Assembly (NCBI GenBank): GCA_023666265.1 | Contig: JAMPCH010000006.1 | Span: forward strand, 1-64,000 | Length of the DNA: 64,000 nucleotides | DNA from: Roseburia sp. | GTDB lineage: Bacteria; Bacillota; Clostridia; Oscillospirales; Ruminococcaceae | Direction of reading: 5' to 3' | Shown: piece after piece, positions 31,039-38,567 of the stretch | Layout: each line of letters opens with the position of its first letter | Numbering within the stretch: position 1 is the stretch's first letter | Program-made: the position numbers and the translations under genes | Notes under the pieces: model-generated | What the model was told of the DNA's origin: nothing | Seen by the model: only the letters and a program-made list of their open reading frames with translations | Databases searched by the model: none

Positions 31039-31251
31039 TTATACTCGCTTACGACCTCGTTTGGGAGAACCCTTCCGCTCGATCGTCACGGTCTCCGACT
31101 TCTCCGCCGCGATGGGGGACAATTTTTGAAGGATCGTTTCCTCAAATTCTTTCATAAGCCGCTCTGCCTTATCGTGATCCGGCTTATCGAACGGGTACTT
31201 TTTCGCCAGCTCGGCGAGTTGAGATAGGATCTCTGTTGTGTTGTGTTTCAA
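31039..31251 (-). CDS. Small basic hypothetical protein
   Basis: 70 residues ending in PKRGRKRV. A TTG start with AAGAAGG before it. The N-terminus is helical (TEILSQLAELAKKYPFDKPD). No family recognised. A promoter on the same strand lies at 31404-31432. Confidence 0.45.
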   Translation of the reverse strand: MKHNTTEILSQLAELAKKYPFDKPDHDKAERLMKEFEETILQKLSPIAAEKSETVTIERKGSPKRGRKRV

Positions 31252-31403
31252 TTGTTATGCCTTCTTCTTTATTGTATTTTCTTCCCGCAACGCGGGCAGA
31301 ATTTCTTTTTTCGTCGCTCGGCTCGTCAGTCCGATCGTCCCCGTCAATCCCGCCGAAATCGCGGATCGGGGAGCGGTCGGGTATAACGGATTTGCTTACT
31401 TGT

Positions 31404-31432
31404 ATTTTACCACATTTGTACAAAAAAGTCAA
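31404..31432 (-). promoter_or_regulatory. Minus-strand sigma-A promoter
   Basis: On the minus strand: TTGACT (31432-31427), 17-bp spacer, TAAAAT (31409-31404). It reads towards the small gene at 31251-31039. Between them a frame with FCPRCGKKIQ before a stop looks like the remnant of a zinc-ribbon tail but lacks a start. Confidence 0.6.
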
Positions 31433-31761
31433 GATTTTTGAAGGAAGTCTCACGGCAACACACATCAAAACAGTCGCTTTCCCGCGATGGATCTTGTCTG
31501 TTCTTTTGCTCCCAAAAATCGTGTAGCTTTATGTTGTACACCGACGTTACCGCCGCGCGGCGGATCGTACCGCTTTTGATTTAGAGAAGGCGTACTGCGC
31601 CGCGAGCGGGTCGTTGAGCGTCGAGGCGCGGCGGATCCTCGCGAGCTTTCGGCGGGGGTTTGAGCTGACCGAGGCGGAGGCGAAGCGTATTTTCGCCTCG
31701 GTCGGGAACGAGGGCGGGAGAGTGAGGTATATGGGGCGGCGAAAAAATACGACGGAAGCGG

Positions 31762-31789
31762 TTGACTTTTCGGGGAGTGGTGGTATAAT
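31762..31789 (+). promoter_or_regulatory. Sigma-A promoter before decayed toxin-like gene
   Basis: TTGACT (31762-31767), 16-bp spacer, TATAAT (31784-31789). The first ATG downstream is 31809. Confidence 0.6.
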
Positions 31790-31808
31790 AAAAGAAACGG
31801 ATAAATTT

Positions 31809-32106
31809 ATGATACTCGAATCCAAAATCATAGGCTATTTATTGAAACACGGAGCAAAACACACCGATGGATTTTTCAAGGTTGGGTATTCACAAAACGA
31901 TGGTGAGCGGATACCGGAAGATATTTATAAAAATTTTGACATAAAAATCGTTTGATGTAAGAAAAAACACAGAAGGGACAACTGATTTTAGCGTACATAT
32001 GACTTTGGGTATCCACCAAAAGAGGCGTTTTAAAATCGTATGGAAAAGACCACGAAAACAGCAAACCGAGATTGATAACCGCTTATAGGAGGATTGATGT
32101 TATGCT
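31809..32106 (+). pseudogene. Frameshifted toxin-like (DUF6883-like) gene
   Basis: Three adjacent frames give one continuous domain: ILESKIIGYLLKHGAKHTDG to about 31945, then SFDVRKNTEGTTDFSVHMTL and GIHQKRRFKIVWK, then DHENSKPRLITAYRRID. The PR-(L/F)-(I/V)-TAY end and the KI..YLL start are seen in C-terminal domains of polymorphic toxins such as DUF6883. Two frameshifts (one near 31945, one in the A run at about 32042-32048) break it. A related frame reaches further upstream to about 31536 and may be the degraded carrier. Family assignment is tentative. Confidence 0.5.
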
Positions 32107-32287
32107 TTCTTTGTTTGATAAAGTTTGCATAAAGTCTCTTGATTTAATCGGGACGATCGTTGATGTTTCTGAGGCAAACAAAAAGAATGTATACATTGTC
32201 GAAAGCGATACTCTCGATATTCGAGAGGGGTATGGCGGCAAATGGAAGCTGTTTGATTGTACAGAGGAGGAAATCGAGAAAATATGA
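32102..32287 (+). CDS. Small protein, possible immunity partner
   Basis: 61 residues (MLSLFDKVCIKSLDLIGTIV, VYIVESDTLDIREGYG). The pattern DxVxL....GTIVD....VE resembles DUF4926-type SH3-like small proteins that often lie next to toxins. GGAGGATTG precedes the ATG. It follows the decayed toxin-like gene, consistent with a toxin-immunity locus whose toxin has been lost. Confidence 0.5.
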   Translation: MLSLFDKVCIKSLDLIGTIVDVSEANKKNVYIVESDTLDIREGYGGKWKLFDCTEEEIEKI

Positions 32288-32333
32288 CCCAACAGGAACG
32301 GTAAAAACAACAATTTTATAAGGATGGTTCTTT

Positions 32334-32525
32334 ATGGTTAAACAGATTTCAAAGCAAGAATACGATTTACTTAATAAGGCCGTTTCGGAATTGATTCACA
32401 ACGGAAAAATAATTTCTGTATGTCCGCGCTGTGGGAAACCGCTGATTTATGAAAATAAAGGCTCTCTTGAAATTATTCGTTGCGAAAATCCGTCGTGTAT
32501 TAAGTCGATACGGCGGGGAATTTAG
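32334..32525 (+). CDS. Small zinc-ribbon protein
   Basis: 63 residues with CPRCGK near 30 and RCENPSC near 50, a complete zinc ribbon. The N-terminal half is helical (SKQEYDLLNKAVSELIHNGK). The ATG has AAGGATGG before it. Function unknown; probably part of the same variable locus. Confidence 0.55.
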   Translation: MVKQISKQEYDLLNKAVSELIHNGKIISVCPRCGKPLIYENKGSLEIIRCENPSCIKSIRRGI

Positions 32526-32691
32526 CCTTTAGGTAACACAAACCGCTTTGAGCGCCAAGGGAAAAAAGCTCTCGCTTTTTGGGAAGAGTCGCAAAGCGGC
32601 AGTCCTTCCATAAAAAATAAAACGAAGAAAGATCGAAAAATGAATAGACCGTAAAAAGGAATTTATCCTCGTTTGGGCGATCCCCTACCCC

Positions 32692-32720
32692 TTGACTCCC
32701 CGCCCCAAATATGTTATAAT
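32692..32720 (+). promoter_or_regulatory. Promoter at the start of the 159-bp repeat array
   Basis: TTGACT (32692-32697), 17-bp spacer, TATAAT (32715-32720). The -35 lies outside the repeat, so only the first unit has a full promoter; units 2 and 3 and the gene at 33283 have only the TATAAT. Confidence 0.7.
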
Positions 32721-33187
32721 AAAACCGGGCGGAAACCCGCATGCGGGTTTCTTGGCGGCTAACGCCGCCGCCGGCTGTACGCCGACCGCCCTTTTTATTG
32801 AAACATAAACCCCTTTTTGCTTCGCAAAAACGCCGCTGGCGCGGCTACGCGCCTACGACGCTCGGGTTTATGTTATAATAAAACCGGGCGGAAACCCGCA
32901 TGCGGGTTTCTTGGCGGCTAACGCCGCCGCCGGCTGTACGCCGACCGCCCTTTTTATTGAAACATAAACCTTTTTTTGCTTCGCAAAAACGCCGCTGACG
33001 CGGCTACGCGCCTACGGCGCTCGGGTTTATGTTATAATAAAACCGGGCGAAAACCCGCGCGCGGGTTTCTTGGCGGCTAACGCCGCCGCCGGCTGTACGC
33101 CGACCGCCCTTTTTATTGAAACATAAACCCCTTTTTGCTTCGCAAAAACGCCGCTGACGCGGCTACGCGCCTACGATGCTCGGGTTT
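32711..33187 (+). repeat. Three tandem 159-bp direct repeats with nested palindromes
   Basis: Units begin at 32711, 32870 and 33029, and a fourth start at 33188. Copies differ at only a few bases. Each holds two branched palindromes. The first (unit 1: 32727-32791) is closed by GGGCGG/CCGCCC and carries three hairpins. The second is closed by AACATAAACCC and GGGTTTATGTT and contains TTTTTGC-TTC-GCAAAAA and GCCGC-TGGC-GCGGC. TATAAT follows the second in every unit. No protein frame explains the conservation. Confidence 0.9.
32721..32797 (+). ncRNA. Predicted four-way-junction RNA, unit 1 (also 32880-32956 and 33039-33115)
   Basis: Closing stem 32727-32732 with 32786-32791; hairpin 1 AAACCCGC/GCGGGTTT (32733-32750); hairpin 2 GGCGGC-TAAC-GCCGCC (32754-32769); hairpin 3 CGGC-TGTAC-GCCG (32772-32784); then TTTTT. 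The overall shape recalls a small cloverleaf ending in a terminator. In unit 3 the hairpin-1 centre changes from AT to CG yet stays symmetric. Expression is not shown by sequence. Confidence 0.5.
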
Positions 33188-33282
33188 ATGTTATAATATC
33201 TATACCGACCCGATCACACACCCGGATCGGAAGGGTCGAATTTGCGGCGGTCAACGATCTGTTTGGATAGGAGGAACGGTTT

Positions 33283-34152
33283 ATGAAAGCAAAGGTTTAT
33301 TTTTCGCGGGAGATCACGCCCGAGAAGGTCGTCGAGCTTTACCGCCTATGCGGGAGGGGGCTCCCCGGTAAGGTCGCGGTCAAGGTCCATTCGGGGGAGG
33401 AGGGAAATCAAAATTTCCTTCGCCCCGATTTTTGGAAGCCCATGGTCGAGCGGGTACACGGGACGGTCGTGGAATGTAACACGGCTTACGACGGGGCGCG
33501 TAACGTAACGCCGAAGCACATCGAGCTTCTCCGAAAGCACGGCTGGAGCGCGTATTTCGACGTCGACCTGTTGGACGCGGAGGGACCCGATCTCGAGCTC
33601 GCGATCCCGAACGGTCATCGGATCAAGAAGAATTTCATCGGAAAAAACACGGCGAATTACGACTCCATGCTCGTCCTCTCTCATTTTAAGGGACACCCCA
33701 TGGGAGGCTTTGGCGGGGCGATCAAACAGCTCTCGATCGGGGTCGCCTCCTCCTACGGTAAAAAATATATCCACGGCGCGGGCAGTACGGATAACTACTT
33801 CGCGACGGAACAGGATAAGTTCCTCGAATCGATGGCGGACGCGGCGAGCTCGGTGGTGGACTATTTTAAGGGAAATACGGTCTTTATCAACGTGATGAAA
33901 AATCTCTCGGTCGACTGCGACTGTTGCGCGGTGGCTGAGGATCCGTGTATGAAGGATATCGGGATCTTGGCGTCGCTCGACCCGATCGCGATCGATCGGG
34001 CATGCCTCGACCTGATCTACGCCTCAAAGGATCGGGGGCGCGATCACTTTATCGAGCGCGTCGAGTCGCGTAACGGCGCGCATACCTTAGACGCCGCCGC
34101 CGAGCTGGGCTTTGGCGGTCTCGAGTACGAGCTGACGGAGGTCGGAGTATGA
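33283..34152 (+). CDS. DUF362 domain protein
   Basis: 289 residues: VAVKVHSGEEGNQNFLRPDF near the start, LLDAEGPDLELAIPNGHRIK, VLSHFKGHPMGGFGGAIKQL, SVDCDCCAVAEDPCMKDIGI and DPIAIDRACLDLIY. These features define DUF362, often a ferredoxin-linked protein of unknown reaction; the ferredoxin-type CxxCxxC cluster is absent here, but a CDCC..C group is present. GGAGGAA precedes the ATG. Its transcript leader is the end of the repeat array. It overlaps the following lipoprotein gene by 4 bases. Confidence 0.85.
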   Translation: MKAKVYFSREITPEKVVELYRLCGRGLPGKVAVKVHSGEEGNQNFLRPDFWKPMVERVHGTVVECNTAYDGARNVTPKHIELLRKHGWSAYFDVDLLDAEGPDLELAIPNGHRIKKNFIGKNTANYDSMLVLSHFKGHPMGGFGGAIKQLSIGVASSYGKKYIHGAGSTDNYFATEQDKFLESMADAASSVVDYFKGNTVFINVMKNLSVDCDCCAVAEDPCMKDIGILASLDPIAIDRACLDLIYASKDRGRDHFIERVESRNGAHTLDAAAELGFGGLEYELTEVGV

Positions 34153-34754
34153 CGAACGGACCGTCAAAAAAGATCATCGACATCATCTTGACCGCGATCG
34201 TCGTCATATTGAGCGGCTGTCAGGGTCGCTCCGACGAAGGCGACGCGCAAGGCGCGGCGTATATCACCACCGCGGAAAGCTTCGCGGAGTGGGTACAGAC
34301 GAACCTCGAGCCGCTCTCGGGGTCGGACGCGGATCGACCCGCACAGGCGGAAGCCGAGCCGATCGAGGATAAGGAGGACGAAGCGGTGAACACGAACGAA
34401 ATATCTATCGTGATCGGCGAAAACACGCTGACGGCGACCCTCGAGGACAACGAGTCCGCCGCCGCGCTGCGCGAGCTGTTGAGCGAGGGCGCTCTGACCC
34501 TGTCGGCGTCGAACTACGGCGGGTTTGAGAAGGTCTGCCCGCTCGGGACGTCGCTCCCGCGAAACGACCGCCAAACGACCACGCGGGCGGGCGACATCTG
34601 TCTCTATAACGGAAATCAGATCGTCCTCTTTTACGGCTCAAACGCGTGGAGCTATACGCCGCTCGGTAAGATCACGGGCGCGGACAGCGCCGAGCTCGAG
34701 CGGGTATTAAGCGGCGAGGAGACGGAGCTTACCCTCTCCCTCGGGGCGAGATAG
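34149..34754 (+). CDS. Lipoprotein with cyclophilin-like domain
   Basis: 201 residues. Lipobox LSGC at about residues 21-24 after a short hydrophobic stretch. The C-terminal 115 residues match the bacterial cyclophilin-like fold: ISIVIGENTLTATLEDNESA, ALRELLSEGALTLSASNYGG, GDICLYNGNQIVLFYGSNAW, SYTPLGKITG. This family is often linked to flavodoxin or NADPH reductases; its activity is not settled. An acidic linker separates anchor and domain. Overlap with the DUF362 gene implies a joint function. Confidence 0.8.
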   Translation: MTNGPSKKIIDIILTAIVVILSGCQGRSDEGDAQGAAYITTAESFAEWVQTNLEPLSGSDADRPAQAEAEPIEDKEDEAVNTNEISIVIGENTLTATLEDNESAAALRELLSEGALTLSASNYGGFEKVCPLGTSLPRNDRQTTTRAGDICLYNGNQIVLFYGSNAWSYTPLGKITGADSAELERVLSGEETELTLSLGAR

Positions 34755-34783
34755 CCGCGCCCTTCGCGTGTGGATCGTTTTTA

Positions 34784-34866
34784 TTTTTTGGGGAAGGCGT
34801 TCGCTTCGGCGGGCGCTTTTTTCGTTTGCGCGTTTTTGTTTTTTCCTTTTTTGGGAAGGCGTGCGC
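34784..34866. repeat. Two copies of the TTTTTTGGGAAGG intergenic motif
   Basis: TTTTTTGGGGAAGGCGT (34784-34800) and TTTTTTGGGAAGGCGTGCGC (34847-34866), same orientation. The gap to the next gene otherwise holds AT-rich sequence and the palindrome at 34964. Confidence 0.7.
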
Positions 34867-34963
34867 TTTTACACGTCCTTCGCCGCGCCCGAGACAGGGG
34901 TCGCCTCCCCGAGCGCGAAAAATTCAAAAAAATTCAAAAAAATTTTCTTTTTTCTATTGACAA

Positions 34964-34996
34964 ATGCTTATAATGCGTTAAACGCATTATAAGCAT
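34964..34996. promoter_or_regulatory. 33-bp palindrome upstream of orphan gene
   Basis: ATGCTTATAATGCGTT and its exact complement, separated by one A. It lies 19 bases before the extended -10 at 35015, so it spans the -66 to -34 region, a usual activator or repressor place. The arms contain TATAAT in both directions. Confidence 0.65.
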
Positions 34997-35014
34997 ACCA
35001 AATGCTTGTTTGTG

Positions 35015-35023
35015 TGATATAAT
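35015..35023 (+). promoter_or_regulatory. Extended -10 promoter
   Basis: TGATATAAT (35015-35023) fits the extended -10 class. There is no good -35, which suggests an activator at the palindrome 34964-34996. Confidence 0.6.
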
Positions 35024-35048
35024 GACGATACAGCCGGCTGAAATATAT

Positions 35049-35128
35049 ATTCTCATAGGATCGGTACGCGTTTTTACCGAAAGGTCCGTACTGTTCGTAA
35101 AAGTCCCGCGTACCGTCCTTATGAGAAT
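35049..35128 (+). ncRNA. Structured 5' leader, candidate cis-regulatory RNA
   Basis: The arms 35049-35070 and 35107-35128 pair over about 22 bp with two bulges (outer ATTCTCATA/TATGAGAAT, inner CGGTACGCG/CGCGTACCG). The 36-base interior holds ACC-GAAA-GGT with a GNRA loop and TTTTAC/GTAAAA. The ribosome site GGAGGAA lies 20 bases after the stem. It could be a riboswitch-like or protein-binding leader; it matches none I know. Confidence 0.55.
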
Positions 35129-35159
35129 AAATCAAACACAAACAGGAGGAACTTTAACA

Positions 35160-35873
35160 ATGGCTAGGATCAACGATAAGATCAACAATCTCACGGGGAA
35201 GGACGAGGCGGAGCGAAAGCTGAAGGAGCAGTTCAGCTTCCTCCAAAAAATGGCGAAGGCGAAGTGCGCCCAGTTTGAGGCGGAGCTAAGGGAGATGTTT
35301 TCCGAAAAGAAGACGTCGGAATGTGAGGTCGTGGGAAATCGCGCGATCACGTATTATGACGGTCAGCATGTCGACATCCATGCGGGCTGTGACAAGGCGA
35401 TCAAGCAGGCGATCGACTTGTTTTTTAAGGGCGGCTCGGACGTCAATCAGGGGTTTCAAAAGCTGATCACGACCGCCTTAGACACCCTGATCGGGGATAC
35501 GTCGATCGGCGAACAAGAGAAAAAGATGTTTTTTGTCTATCCCGAGAATTTCGCGATTGTCCGCGTCGACATAAAGTTTTATAAATACTGCTTCTCCTCG
35601 AGCGGCATCATCGCCCAAAGCGAGAACATTTTCTGTTACACGTTCTCAAAGTCCATCGTCGATCATAAAAAAATCGGCATCGACGAGCTGTTGTACATGG
35701 CGACGGAAATGATCGGCTCGGATAAGATCGAGGAGGTCGAGGCATTCGTTAAAAAGCTCAGGTCGGTCTGGAACACGCTCGAGGGGAAAGACCCGCTCGA
35801 CATCCTGAACCAAAGCATACAATATGAGAATGGGCTTAAAAACGAGATAGCGAGGCTGGGGATCATCGCTTAG
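35160..35873 (+). CDS. Orphan hypothetical protein with structured leader
   Basis: 237 residues. N-terminal coiled coil (KDEAERKLKEQFSFLQKMAK, AKCAQFEAELREMF); the middle (HVDIHAGCDKAIKQAIDLFF, QGFQKLITTALDTLIGDTS) and the later part (FAIVRVDIKFYKYCFSS) look globular; helical end. No signal or membrane segment. Start ATG 35160 has GGAGGAA 8 bases upstream. A terminator follows at 35926, so it is monocistronic. The family is unknown to me; it resembles the helical type of small self-regulated cytosolic proteins. Confidence 0.65.
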   Translation: MARINDKINNLTGKDEAERKLKEQFSFLQKMAKAKCAQFEAELREMFSEKKTSECEVVGNRAITYYDGQHVDIHAGCDKAIKQAIDLFFKGGSDVNQGFQKLITTALDTLIGDTSIGEQEKKMFFVYPENFAIVRVDIKFYKYCFSSSGIIAQSENIFCYTFSKSIVDHKKIGIDELLYMATEMIGSDKIEEVEAFVKKLRSVWNTLEGKDPLDILNQSIQYENGLKNEIARLGIIA

Positions 35874-35925
35874 CTGTCCGGGAAGAACGCCTTCCCCAAA
35901 AAATTTTACAGACTCAAGATCGGTC

Positions 35926-35957
35926 GGGCGCGGTATGTTTCATTGCCGCGCCCGCCC
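35926..35957 (+). terminator. Terminator of orphan gene
   Basis: GGGCGCGG (35926-35933) and CCGCGCCC (35946-35953), then GCCCTTTT. A motif copy CGCCTTCCCCAAAAAA (about 35889-35904) precedes it. Confidence 0.75.
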
Positions 35958-36026
35958 TTTTATGCCCAAAAACGCCGAATGCCACAGAAAGTAGCAAGAA
36001 ATTTCCAAAAAGTCACGCTTATTTTC

Positions 36027-36055
36027 TTGCAATCGGCGACCCGATTTGTTATAAT
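36027..36055 (+). promoter_or_regulatory. Sigma-A promoter of XRE-DUF4097 gene
   Basis: TTGCAA (36027-36032), 17-bp spacer, TATAAT (36050-36055). The TTTTTTGGGAAGG motif in reverse (about 36105-36121) lies in the leader. Confidence 0.8.
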
Positions 36056-36141
36056 AAAATCATCAAAAGCGGTCGAAGGACTTCGCTTCATGCGATCTCG
36101 CGGAGCGCGCCTTCCCAAAAAAGAAAGGAACGGTATTTGGT

Positions 36142-37020
36142 ATGACATTTGCGGAAAAGCTCAAAAATATCCGGAAACAGGCGGGTATGTCACAGGAACA
36201 GCTAGCGGAAAAGATCGGGGTATCGCGACAGGCGGTCACAAAGTGGGAGACGGGGACGGGGATCCCCGACATCGAGAATATCAAGTCGATCTCCGCGCTG
36301 TCCGGCGTTTCGATCGACGAGCTTCTCTCGGAGGAGGGGCTTAGGGCGGAGAAGGCGGATTTCCTTTATGAGAGCGTGACGGAGTATGACATCGACGGGC
36401 GTAAGGACTATGATATCAAGCTCGGCGGCGCGAGCCGTCTCGTGATCCGGGGCTATGACGGCGAAAAGCTCCGCGTCCGCCTCGCCTCGAATACCCTCGC
36501 GACGATCCAGAGCGACTTTAAGGTCAAGATCGACGACGTAAAAAATCGGATCGACGTCGACGTGACCCGTAAAAACGACATAACGGAGGCGACGGCGAAG
36601 GAGGCGCTCACGATCTTCCTCACCCTCCCGACCCCCTATCTCGGTAAGATCGAGGCGGCGATCAACGCCGAGGCGGTCGAGATCGCCTCGCTCGAGTGTG
36701 AGAGCGTCGAGCTCGACGCTAAGATCAGCCGTCTCACCTTAGACGGCGTAAAGGGGACGGTCGAGGTGAATTGTAACCTCGATATGACGATCGACTGTCT
36801 CACCCTGAACGGATCGGTCGAGATCAACCAGCTCTCGGCGACCTCGCGGATCAACGTCCCCAAGGACGCGGCGTTTACCGCCCGCGTAAAGGGCGTCGGG
36901 ACGACCGTTTCTTACGAAAAGGGCGGGAAACCCGCCGAACCCTTCGCTGCGGACGGCGCGGAGAACGTGATCGAGCTCAACGGGATGAAGAGCGAGCTGA
37001 TCGTCTGCGCCGCCGAATAA
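36142..37020 (+). CDS. XRE regulator fused to DUF4097 beta-solenoid-like domain
   Basis: 292 residues. HTH at 5-60: FAEKLKNIRKQAGMSQEQLA, EKIGVSRQAVTKWETGTGIP. The rest shows short repeats of strand character (IEIASLECESVEL-like, ISRLTLDGVKGTVEVNCNLD, MTIDCLTLNGSVEINQL), typical of DUF4097 adhesin-like or solenoid domains. Soluble HTH-DUF4097 proteins are seen next to transporters in Firmicutes; the sensor function is inferred. A terminator follows, then the MFS/ABC operon that it may control. Confidence 0.75.
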   Translation: MTFAEKLKNIRKQAGMSQEQLAEKIGVSRQAVTKWETGTGIPDIENIKSISALSGVSIDELLSEEGLRAEKADFLYESVTEYDIDGRKDYDIKLGGASRLVIRGYDGEKLRVRLASNTLATIQSDFKVKIDDVKNRIDVDVTRKNDITEATAKEALTIFLTLPTPYLGKIEAAINAEAVEIASLECESVELDAKISRLTLDGVKGTVEVNCNLDMTIDCLTLNGSVEINQLSATSRINVPKDAAFTARVKGVGTTVSYEKGGKPAEPFAADGAENVIELNGMKSELIVCAAE

Positions 37021-37035
37021 CATACCGCGATCCGG

Positions 37036-37088
37036 GCGAAGCCGATCAAGGGGCGGGAGATCCCGCCCCCGATCGGTTTCGCTTTGTT
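37036..37088 (+). terminator. Terminator of XRE-DUF4097 gene
   Basis: GCGAAGCCGATC (37036-37047) pairs with GATCGGTTTCGC (37071-37082); inside, GGGGCGGGA/TCCCGCCCC; then TTTGTTG. Confidence 0.8.
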
Positions 37089-37298
37089 GTGATATTTACA
37101 GCATTATATATTACATTTTTATAAGGAAGATTTCCCCAAAACCCGCCGTTTTCGCGTCCGCCACGCCGCGTTGCATGGCGTATGCCCCGAAAAGTATCAA
37201 AAATTTTCCGAAATGGAAAGCGAAGTTTCTTGCTTCGGTCGCCGAAACCCCGTAAAATAAACGTGTAAGAAAAAATTTTCACGAAGGGGTAAAGAGCA

Positions 37299-38567
37299 AT
37301 GAAAAAATTTATTCTGATCTGGATCGGGGAGCTGATCTCGAGTATCGGGAGCGGGATGACCGCCTTCGCGCTTTCCGTTTATATTTTCGCGGAGACGGGG
37401 AGCGTGACCTATGTCTCGCTGGTGACGCTTTTCTCCTACCTTCCGACGATCCTTTTAAGTCCGCTCGGCGGGGCGCTCGCCGATCGCTATGATCGGCGGA
37501 TTTTGATGGTGATCGGCGATCTTTTCTCCGGTTTGGGTCTCGTTTTTGTGTTGTGGGAGATCGACCGAGGGGACGGGAGCGTCCTCCCGATCCTCCTCGG
37601 GGTCGGCTTTAGCGCCGTATTCGTGGCGCTTTTAGAGCCTTCTTTTAAAGCGACGATCACCGACCTTTTGACCGAGGAGGAGTACGCGCGGGCGAGCGGT
37701 ATGGTACAAATGGCGGGAAACGCCCGCTATCTGATCTCGCCGGCGCTCGCGGGGATCTTACTCGCGGTCTCGGATATCCGGCTGATCCTCCTACTCGACA
37801 TCGCGACCTTTTTTGTGACGGTCACGACGGTTCTGATCGTCCGCCGCTCGATCCAAAAGCCGATCAAGAGAGAGCGCGAAAAGCTCGGTCACGCGCTCGC
37901 GGAAGCCTTCTCCGCGATGAAAAATACGCGCGGCGTCCTGTCGCTGGTGCTTTTAATGGCGGGCGTATGCTTTTTCGTCGGGTTTTTACAGACCCTGACC
38001 GAGCCGATGATCCTCTCCGTCAGCGACGCGAAAACGGCGGGGCTGATGGAGTCCTTCTGCGCCGTCGGTATGCTCGCGGGGAGCGTCGTGATCGGCGTTG
38101 TCGGGATCAAGCGGGATTATACGCGGGTACTCGGTCTCGCCGGCGTCCTCGGCGGGCTTTTTATGGCGCTCGCCGGGGTGAATAAGAGCTTGATCATAAC
38201 GGGCGCGGGGATCTTCCTCTTTTTCCTCTTCCTCCCCTTTATCAATACCTGCGCCGACGTATTGATCCGTTTAAGTATCCCGAACGAGCTCCAAGGGCGG
38301 GTATGGGGGCTGATCAGCCTTTTATCCCAGCTCGGGACGGTGATCGCCTACGCCTTTGGCGGCGTGGCGGCGGATCACCTGTTTGAGCCGCTGTTTCGCG
38401 AGGAGGGCGCGCTCGCGGACAGTCTCGGTCGCCTGATCGGGACGGGCGCGGGGCGCGGGATCGGCTTTATGCTGATCCTCTCGGGACTCGGAATGGCGGT
38501 ATCCGCCGCCCTCATCGGGCGGGATCGGAATATCCGCTCTATAGAAGAAAAGGAGATCCGCGAATGA
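37299..38567 (+). CDS. MFS transporter, macrolide-efflux-like
   Basis: 422 residues with about 12 membrane segments. The N-terminus MKKFILIWIGELISSIGSGM, the loop motif GGALADRYDRRILMVIGD, and PNELQGRVWGLISLLSQLGT match the MFS group that includes macrolide efflux proteins (Mef). The natural substrate cannot be told. It overlaps the ABC permease gene (ATGA at 38564-38567), so it forms an operon with it and the ATPase, an unusual pairing of an MFS pump with a MacB-like ABC system. Confidence 0.85.
   Translation: MKKFILIWIGELISSIGSGMTAFALSVYIFAETGSVTYVSLVTLFSYLPTILLSPLGGALADRYDRRILMVIGDLFSGLGLVFVLWEIDRGDGSVLPILLGVGFSAVFVALLEPSFKATITDLLTEEEYARASGMVQMAGNARYLISPALAGILLAVSDIRLILLLDIATFFVTVTTVLIVRRSIQKPIKREREKLGHALAEAFSAMKNTRGVLSLVLLMAGVCFFVGFLQTLTEPMILSVSDAKTAGLMESFCAVGMLAGSVVIGVVGIKRDYTRVLGLAGVLGGLFMALAGVNKSLIITGAGIFLFFLFLPFINTCADVLIRLSIPNELQGRVWGLISLLSQLGTVIAYAFGGVAADHLFEPLFREEGALADSLGRLIGTGAGRGIGFMLILSGLGMAVSAALIGRDRNIRSIEEKEIRE

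Noticed and set aside
31184-31560. Minus- and plus-strand frames of 94-96 residues
   Set aside because: They cross a promoter and lack starts with ribosome sites. A CPRCGKK end on the minus strand looks real but its frame has a stop shortly upstream.
32711-33187. Tandem repeat as a CRISPR array
   Set aside because: The full 159-bp unit repeats without unique spacers.
33135-33371. Frame joining the end of the repeat array to the DUF362 gene
   Set aside because: It starts inside the tandem repeat and overlaps DUF362 in another frame; no similarity or ribosome site.
35943-36344. 133-residue frame before the XRE-DUF4097 gene
   Set aside because: It crosses a terminator and the promoter 36027-36055 and overlaps the XRE gene in another frame; the composition is not protein-like.
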